DNA from: Mycobacterium angelicum
GTDB lineage: Bacteria; Actinomycetota; Actinomycetes; Mycobacteriales; Mycobacteriaceae
Reading direction: 5' to 3'
DNA length: 37,382 bases
Assembly: GCF_002086155.1 (NCBI RefSeq)
Contig: NZ_MVHE01000054.1
Coordinates: forward strand, 1 to 37,382
Under the pieces are notes generated by a model. The model had not been told where the DNA came from. It did not search any database and saw only the letters and a program-made list of their open reading frames with translations. The position numbers and the translations under genes were made by a program. Within the stretch, counting starts at the first letter, position 1. The number at the start of each line of letters is the position of its first letter. Positions 34,101 through 37,382 of the stretch are shown one piece after another.

Positions 34101-37100
34101 GCCGCCGCCGCCTTGACCACCTTGGCCGCCCTGACCGCCGTGGCCACCGCTGCCGTTGACGGCGCCCGCAACCGCGGTGCCGCCCTGACCGCCGGCGCCA
34201 CCCTGACCGCCCTGGCCGCCGCTGGAGCCGCTGCCACTGGCCGGGCCGGTGGCGCCCGCGCCGCCCTGCCCGCCGGTGCCGCCGGCACCGCCGGCACCGG
34301 CCACCGCACCGGTGAAGCTGGTGGCGCCGCCCTGGCCGCCGTCGCCGCCCTTGCCGCCGGCACCACCGTCACCCACCGTGCCGCCGGTACCGCCGGTGCC
34401 GACCGCGCCCGCCGCGCCGCCGGTGCCGCCCTGGCCACCGGTGCCGCCGTCGGTGGCGACGTGCGGACCGTCGTCGGTGTAACCGGCGCCGCCCTTGCCG
34501 CCGGCGCCACCGGTGCCACCGGCACCGCCGCTGCCGTTGGTCCCGCCGTTCCCGGCGCCGCCGGAGCCGCCTTGACCACCCCCGCCACCGAGGCCACCCG
34601 TGCCGCCGGCCTTGCCGATGCTGCCGTCGGCGCCCTGGGCACCGGCCCCGCCGGTACCGCCCTGGCCACCCGTACCGCCCTTGCCCGCGCTGCCCGCGGA
34701 GCCACCGCTACCACCGGTGCCGACGGCCCCACCGACGCCGGCTCCACCGCCGGCGCCACCCTGGCCGCCGGCGGTGGCGTTGTTGGTGCCGTTGTCGTCG
34801 AAGCCGGCGCCGCCCTGGCCGCCGGAGCCGCCGGTGCCGCCCATGCCGCCGGTGCCGTTGGTGCCGCCGTTCGCGACACCGCCCTGGCCACCCTGGCCGC
34901 CCGCGCCGCCGGTGCCGCCGACACCGCCGGTGTTGCCGATCGTGGCGGCGCCGCCCTTGGCGCCGGTCCCCCCGTCTCCGCCCTGGCCTCCGGTACCACC
35001 GGTGCCTGCGCTGCCCGCGACGCCGCCGCTGCCGCCGGTCCCCGCCGCGCCGCCCAGGCCGGCGCCGCCACCGGCGCCGCCGATACCGCCGGCCGTGGCG
35101 TTGTTGGTGCCGTTGTCGTCGAAGCCGGCGCCGCCCTGGCCACCCGTACCGCCGGTGCCGCCGACGCCGCCAGAGCCGGTGGTGCCGCCGTTACCGGCGC
35201 CGCCCTGACCACCCTGGCCGCCCTGACCGCCGTGCCCGCCGGTACCGCCGGCCTTGCCGATGGTGCCGGTAACGCCCTGAGCACCGGCCCCGCCGGTGCC
35301 ACCCTGACCGCCCTGGCCGCCGGTGCCCACGGCGCCCACAACTCCACCGGAGCCGCCGGTGCCCGCCAGGCCACCGAGGCCCGCGCCGCCGCCGACGCCG
35401 CCGACACCGCCGGTGCCGGCGTTGTTGCTGCCGTCGTCGGCGAAGCCGGTACCGCCGGTGCCGCCCTGGCCGCCGATGCCGCCCTGCCCGCCGCTGCCGT
35501 TGGTTGCGCCGGTGATCGCTTGTCCGCCCTGACCGCCCTGGCCGCCGTCGCCGCCCAGGCCGCCGGCGTAGCCGGGGCCGTTGACCGGACCGGAGATGCC
35601 CTGGCCGCCTTGGCCGCCGTGGCCGCCGTGGCCACCCGCTCCGGCGGTGTCACCCAGCGTCGCGGTGGCACCGCCCTGGCCGCCGGCGCCGCCCACACCG
35701 CCGGTGCCCGCGTTGCCGACGAGGCCGCTGCTGCCGCCGCTGCCGTTCAGGCCGCCCATCCCGCCGTTGCCACCCGTCCCGCCGGCCCCGCCGGCGGTGG
35801 CATTGTCGGCGCCGGTGTCGGTGAAGCCGACGCCGCCCGCACCGCCGGCCCCGCCGGTGCCGCCCATGCCGCCCGAGCCGTTGACGCCGCCGTTACCCGC
35901 GCCGCCCAGGCCACCCTGGCCGCCGCCGGCACCGTCACCGCCGGCACCGCCGGCCTTGCCGAGGGTTCCGTCGGCCCCTTGGTGGCCGTCGCCACCGGTA
36001 CCGCCCTGGCCGCCGTGGCCGCCGACACCCGCCAGGCCTGCGACACCGCCCGCGCCGCCGCTGCCCGGCGCGCCACCGAGACCCGCTGCGCCGCCGGTGC
36101 CGCCGGTGCCGCCGGCGGTGGCGTTGTTGCTGCCGTCATCGGCGAAGCCGGTGCCGCCCTGCCCGCCGTCGCCGCCGTAACCGCCCAGCCCGCCGGAGCC
36201 GTTGCTGCCGCCGTTGCCCGCACCGCCAGTGCCGCCGTGGCCGCCGGCCCCGCCGTCGCCACCGGGTCCGCCGGTCTTGCCGATGGTGCCGGTGACCCCT
36301 TGATGGCCAACCCCGCCGGTACCGCCCTGACCGCCCGCGCCACCGCTGCCGGCGGCTCCGGCGATGCCGCCGGTGCCGCCGGTACCGGCCGCGCCGCCGG
36401 CACCAGCCGCGCCGCCCGTCCCGCCGGTGCCACCGGCGGTCGCGTTGTTGCTGCCGTCGTCGGCGAAGCCGGTGCCGCCCTGGCCGCCGGCACCGCCGTT
36501 GCCACCCATGCCGCCGGACCCGTTGGTGCCGCCGTTACCGGCACCGCCCGCGCCGCCCTGGCCACCGGCCCCGGCGTTACCCCCGGCGCCGCCGGCTTTG
36601 CCGATCGTGCCGGTGACGCCTTGGTGCCCGTCGCCGCCGGTGCCGCCCTGTCCGCCTTGTCCGCCGCTGCCTGCGGCGCCCGCCGTGCCGCCGGTGCCAC
36701 CCGCACCGGCCGCACCGCCGGCACCGGCGCCGCCACCTGCGCCACCGGTGCCACCATCGGTGGCGACGTCGACGCCGTCGCCGGCGAAGCCGACGCCGCC
36801 ATGACCTCCGGCACCGCCGATCCCACCGGCGCCGCCGGAGCCGTTGGTGCCTCCGGCACCCGAACTCCCGCCGGCGCCGCCGTGCCCGCCGGCGCCGCCC
36901 GCGAAGCCGATGCCGCCGGCTTTGCCGGCGCTGCCCGCGATACCGATGTCACCCATCGCGCCGGCGCCACCGCCGCCGCCGTTGCCGCCACTGCCCGCAT
37001 GACCCGCGGCGCCGGCCGTGCCGAAGACGCCGGCGCCGCCCCCGCTGCCCACTGCGCCGCCGGCACCACCCAGGCCGCCGTCGCCGCCGCTGCCACCAAC

Positions 37101-37382
37101 CGTGCTGTGTCCCACACCGGTGCCGCCGGCGCCGCCATCGCCCGCGAGGCCACCCGCCCCGCCGCTACCACCGGCGCCACCCGACCCCAGCAGGCTGCCC
37201 AGGCCGAGCATCCCCGAGTCGGCACCGCCGGCCCCGCCGGCGCCGCCCGCGCCGCCCGCGCCGCCGGTACCGCCTGATCCGCCACCGACGAGTCCGGGAG
37301 TACCGGCGCCGCCGGCCCCGCCGGCGCCGCCCACGCCGCCCGCCCCGCCGCTGAAGCCGATCATCGCCCGGTCGGCGCCGCC
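28185..37382 (-). CDS. Giant PE_PGRS-family protein, 5' end outside window
   Basis: At least 3065 residues without a stop; the frame continues past 37382, so the PE domain and start lie outside. Nearly everything is GGxGG-type PGRS sequence. The N-terminal visible part (about 170 residues) is irregular; from 36843 down to 28821 the protein is a regular array of 22 units (see the repeat entry). The last 180 or so residues lose the unit structure and become nearly pure GGTGGTGG, ending GGGGTGSL with no C-terminal enzymatic domain. PE_PGRS proteins are normally exported by ESX-5 and sit on the cell surface. Non-Gly residues recur at fixed places in each unit. Because the start is not seen, PE membership is inferred from the repeat type. 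Confidence 0.85.
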   Translation of the reverse strand, partial: GGADRAMIGFSGGAGGVGGAGGAGGAGTPGLVGGGSGGTGGAGGAGGAGGAGGADSGMLGLGSLLGSGGAGGSGGAGGLAGDGGAGGTGVGHSTVGGSGGDGGLGGAGGAVGSGGGAGVFGTAGAAGHAGSGGNGGGGGAGAMGDIGIAGSAGKAGGIGFAGGAGGHGGAGGSSGAGGTNGSGGAGGIGGAGGHGGVGFAGDGVDVATDGGTGGAGGGAGAGGAAGAGGTGGTAGAAGSGGQGGQGGTGGDGHQGVTGTIGKAGGAGGNAGAGGQGGAGGAGNGGTNGSGGMGGNGGAGGQGGTGFADDGSNNATAGGTGGTGGAAGAGGAAGTGGTGGIAGAAGSGGAGGQGGTGGVGHQGVTGTIGKTGGPGGDGGAGGHGGTGGAGNGGSNGSGGLGGYGGDGGQGGTGFADDGSNNATAGGTGGTGGAAGLGGAPGSGGAGGVAGLAGVGGHGGQGGTGGDGHQGADGTLGKAGGAGGDGAGGGQGGLGGAGNGGVNGSGGMGGTGGAGGAGGVGFTDTGADNATAGGAGGTGGNGGMGGLNGSGGSSGLVGNAGTGGVGGAGGQGGATATLGDTAGAGGHGGHGGQGGQGISGPVNGPGYAGGLGGDGGQGGQGGQAITGATNGSGGQGGIGGQGGTGGTGFADDGSNNAGTGGVGGVGGGAGLGGLAGTGGSGGVVGAVGTGGQGGQGGTGGAGAQGVTGTIGKAGGTGGHGGQGGQGGQGGAGNGGTTGSGGVGGTGGTGGQGGAGFDDNGTNNATAGGIGGAGGGAGLGGAAGTGGSGGVAGSAGTGGTGGQGGDGGTGAKGGAATIGNTGGVGGTGGAGGQGGQGGVANGGTNGTGGMGGTGGSGGQGGAGFDDNGTNNATAGGQGGAGGGAGVGGAVGTGGSGGSAGSAGKGGTGGQGGTGGAGAQGADGSIGKAGGTGGLGGGGGQGGSGGAGNGGTNGSGGAGGTGGAGGKGGAGYTDDGPHVATDGGTGGQGGTGGAAGAVGTGGTGGTVGDGGAGGKGGDGGQGGATSFTGAVAGAGGAGGTGGQGGAGATGPASGSGSSGGQGGQGGAGGQGGTAVAGAVNGSGGHGGQGGQGGQGGGGHVDDAVGPIGNAGSGGKGGAGGQGGVGGAVGTGGTTGLPLAGAAGNGGDGGQGGQGGSTSTVGHSAGTGGQGGQGGKGATGATSAALGTGYTGGQGGGGGAGGAGGNAVAGATNGSGGDGGHGGAGGTGGSGYNDDGSSNAGLGGLGGKGGTGGDAGAAGTGGTVGSATAGAAGTGGDGGAGGQGGSSTFATHNGRAGGHGGTGGQGGAGGTGTATSAGTAGGTGGQGGAGGTGGNATSSGLNGAGGIGGTGGQGGAGGQGYADDGGNNAGAGGAGGQGGQGGLGGSTGKGGTEVAYVTAGVGGVGGDGGGGGQGGATTITGHAAGTGGDGGTGGRGGDGVTGPATGYGSFGGAGGTGGNGGAGGNAVAGATNGSGGHGGHGGAGGTGGDGAADNGSYAGYAGYGGAGGNGGVGGAAGTGGTGGNAGGAGTGGDGGTGGKGGATTYTGHYGGTGGGGGTGGKGGAGAAGPAGTSAYAGGQGGQGGQGGAGGNAVAGGFNGTGGFGGTGGQGGAGGQGYNDDGGDNAGSGGAGGQGGDGGLGGAAGSGGLYDFAGAGGLGGTGGAGGKGGATTISGHTAGAGGAGGQGGDGGAGVTGPAGGYGGYGGGGGTGGAGGAGGNAVAGATSGSGGHGGLGGDGATGGAGADADAPNHAGTGGHGGAGGTGGTGGAVGTGGTVGAPTPGDPGAGGNGGAGGKGGSTTFVSDSAGRGGQGGDGGTGGAGATGAAGGTGSDGGQGGKGGTGGAGGDAVAGAYDGYGGQGGRGGIGGQGGMGGVDDGVVGGGTGGQGGDGGVGGQGGQSGTGGFTGLYGGAGTGGSGGGGGQGGAATVTGHTAGNGGDGGHGGLGADGRDGPAGYTAGSGGTGGGGGAGGAGGNAVAGATNGSGGHGGQAGNGGHGGQGGADSGTDNAGFGGTGGYGGQGGVGGAAGTGGSGGTAGGAGDGGDGGDGGTGGATTISSHTAGTGGYGGQGGVGGNGADGTTPYGTGYTGGNGGQGGAGGVGGDAVPGAFNGRGGYGGYGGAGGQGGTGYADDGTNDAGAGGTGGNGGGAGVGGKAGTGGSGGVAGAAAYGGQGGQGGTGGAGHQGVAGTIGVAGTTGGDGGAGGQGGNGGAGNGGGNGSGGYGGTGGHGGLGGSGYADDGTNPATAGGNGGKGGHGGTGGAIGTGGAGGTGGGGGSGGIGGGGGEGGGTTYVGHTAGAGGDGGEGGQGGDGSAGGVSTDGGGGGTGGAAGDGGSGGSAVAGATNGDGGKGGLGGGGGQGGIGADDDGVNGAGRGGYGGYGGHGGAGGATGTGGSGGTAGAAGNGGDGGVGGKGGSTTYTGHSGGLGGGGGYGGQGGTGATGPAGGSGYTGGQGGQGGQGGAGGNSVTGGYNGGGGSGGGGGAGGYGGLGYNDDGADNAGSGGKGGQGGDGGQGGAAGTGGLYNSAGYGGTGGGGGYGGQGGSTNFAGHTAGNGGDGGNGGQGGTALTGPPGGSGGAGGYGGVGGHGGSGGNAVAGATNGSGGAGGHGGNGAAGADGYDDDGLGITGDAGSGGQGGQGGAGGDAGAIGIGGSGGTAGTAGDGGDGAIGGKGGSTTFTGHAAGRGGYGGAGGRGGDGATGPAGGTGSDGGQGGKGGSGGVGGNAVAGASNGFGGGGGYGGDGGTGGNGYNDDGTGATGNAGSGGKGGHGGLGGGGGDSGTGGNLGTGGAGDGNTGGYGGSGGRGGATTFAGHIAGNGGQGGDAGQGGTGGVSAPGGQGGYGGPGGQGGAGGTGGSAVAGATNGNGGQGGLGGTGGTGGAGYADDGTNDAGNGGVGRWGGQGGTGGSAGTGPGAPGIVGAAGQGGSGGQGGNGGDTIYSGDTPGTGGDGGQGGQGGTGAYGAISGINGGDGAMGGQGGQGGTGGDSTTGQGGTGGDGGDGGTGGTGGIGSVTGGNGGTGGTGGTGGTGGIGSSAAPGGSGGVGTGGGSGGTASGTGGATGGTGGPGGGGGTGSL
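28821..36843 (-). repeat. 22-unit higher-order repeat in the giant PE_PGRS gene
   Basis: The codons for NGSGG-like (or variant) anchors fall at 36843, 36522, 36201, 35880, 35499, 35178, 34857, 34536, 34155, 33759, 33372, 32982, 32604, 32223, 31836, 31455, 31071, 30750, 30369, 29988, 29607, 29217 and 28821. The spacings are exactly 321 bp seven times and 378-396 bp fifteen times, all multiples of three. In gene order: three short, one long, three short, nine long, one short, five long. Short units carry QGVTGTIGKAGG-type and GGAGNGG segments. Long units carry TTxxGHxAG and GPAGG...GGNAVAGA segments instead. Confidence 0.9.

Noticed and set aside
29784..37277. A very long open frame (about 2500 codons) on the plus strand opposite the giant PE_PGRS gene
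   Set aside because: It is a shadow of the Gly-rich minus-strand codons: GGC/GCC-rich DNA lacks stops in several frames. The product is nearly all Ala, Gly, Val and Thr with no start signals.
28185..37382. CRISPR-like repeat array
   Set aside because: Periodicity is 321-396 bp, the units are translated in one frame, and no short identical repeats with unique spacers or cas genes are present.
28185..37382. Extended G-quadruplex potential on the coding strand
   Set aside because: The G-runs are mostly pairs (GGC GGC) dictated by glycine codons; I see no evidence of selection for structure beyond coding.

Overview
The window comes from a slow-growing mycobacterium related to, but not identical with, the M. 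tuberculosis complex. The evidence is high GC, PE_PGRS and PPE genes, a PknH kinase with its lipid-era sensor domain, and a gene order I recognise from memory as the Rv1266c-to-Rv1252c block of M. tuberculosis read in the opposite direction (pknH, abmR/Rv1265, Rv1264, amiB2, Rv1262c, Rv1261c, Rv1260, udgB, tap, Rv1257c, cyp130, Rv1255c, Rv1254, deaD, lprE). Orthology is assigned by remembered protein sequence and synteny, not by a search.

Layout. 1-5261: a phospho-signalling cluster with the C-terminal end of a PknF-like Ser/Thr kinase, a two-FHA ABC exporter of the Rv1747 family, a small opposite-strand ORF, and pknH. 5258-9545: abmR, a candidate mcr11 small RNA, the pH-sensing adenylyl cyclase Rv1264 coupled to amiB2, then divergent HIT and F420-type nitroreductase genes. 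9589-14453: two genes absent from this place in M. tuberculosis, a 1272-residue double-GGDEF/EAL membrane protein and a luciferase-like monooxygenase, meeting tail to tail at a CTAG repeat. 14492-16428: an FAD monooxygenase and udgB in a coupled minus-strand operon. 16515-21131: tap efflux pump, GlcD-like oxidase, cyp130 and its TetR neighbour. 21241-22083: an unusual PPE protein with a Pro/Thr/Ser tail. 22102-24929: acyltransferase and deaD, coupled.

24930-37382: a repeat-rich end. It holds a 25-bp perfect palindrome, a 10/11-bp minisatellite, a 719-residue PE_PGRS gene with an internally repeated linker, lprE, a low-GC strip, and the 3' 9.2 kb of a giant PE_PGRS gene whose 5' end lies outside the window. 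The giant gene is a regular array of 22 units in two size classes (321 bp and 378-396 bp).

The theme of the left half is signalling: Ser/Thr phosphorylation with FHA readers, cAMP synthesis plus its neighbouring sRNA, and c-di-GMP turnover lie within 13 kb. The right half is cell-surface and secreted repeat proteins. No tRNA, rRNA, CRISPR array, insertion sequence or phage gene was seen. No gene-free stretch exceeds 300 bases.
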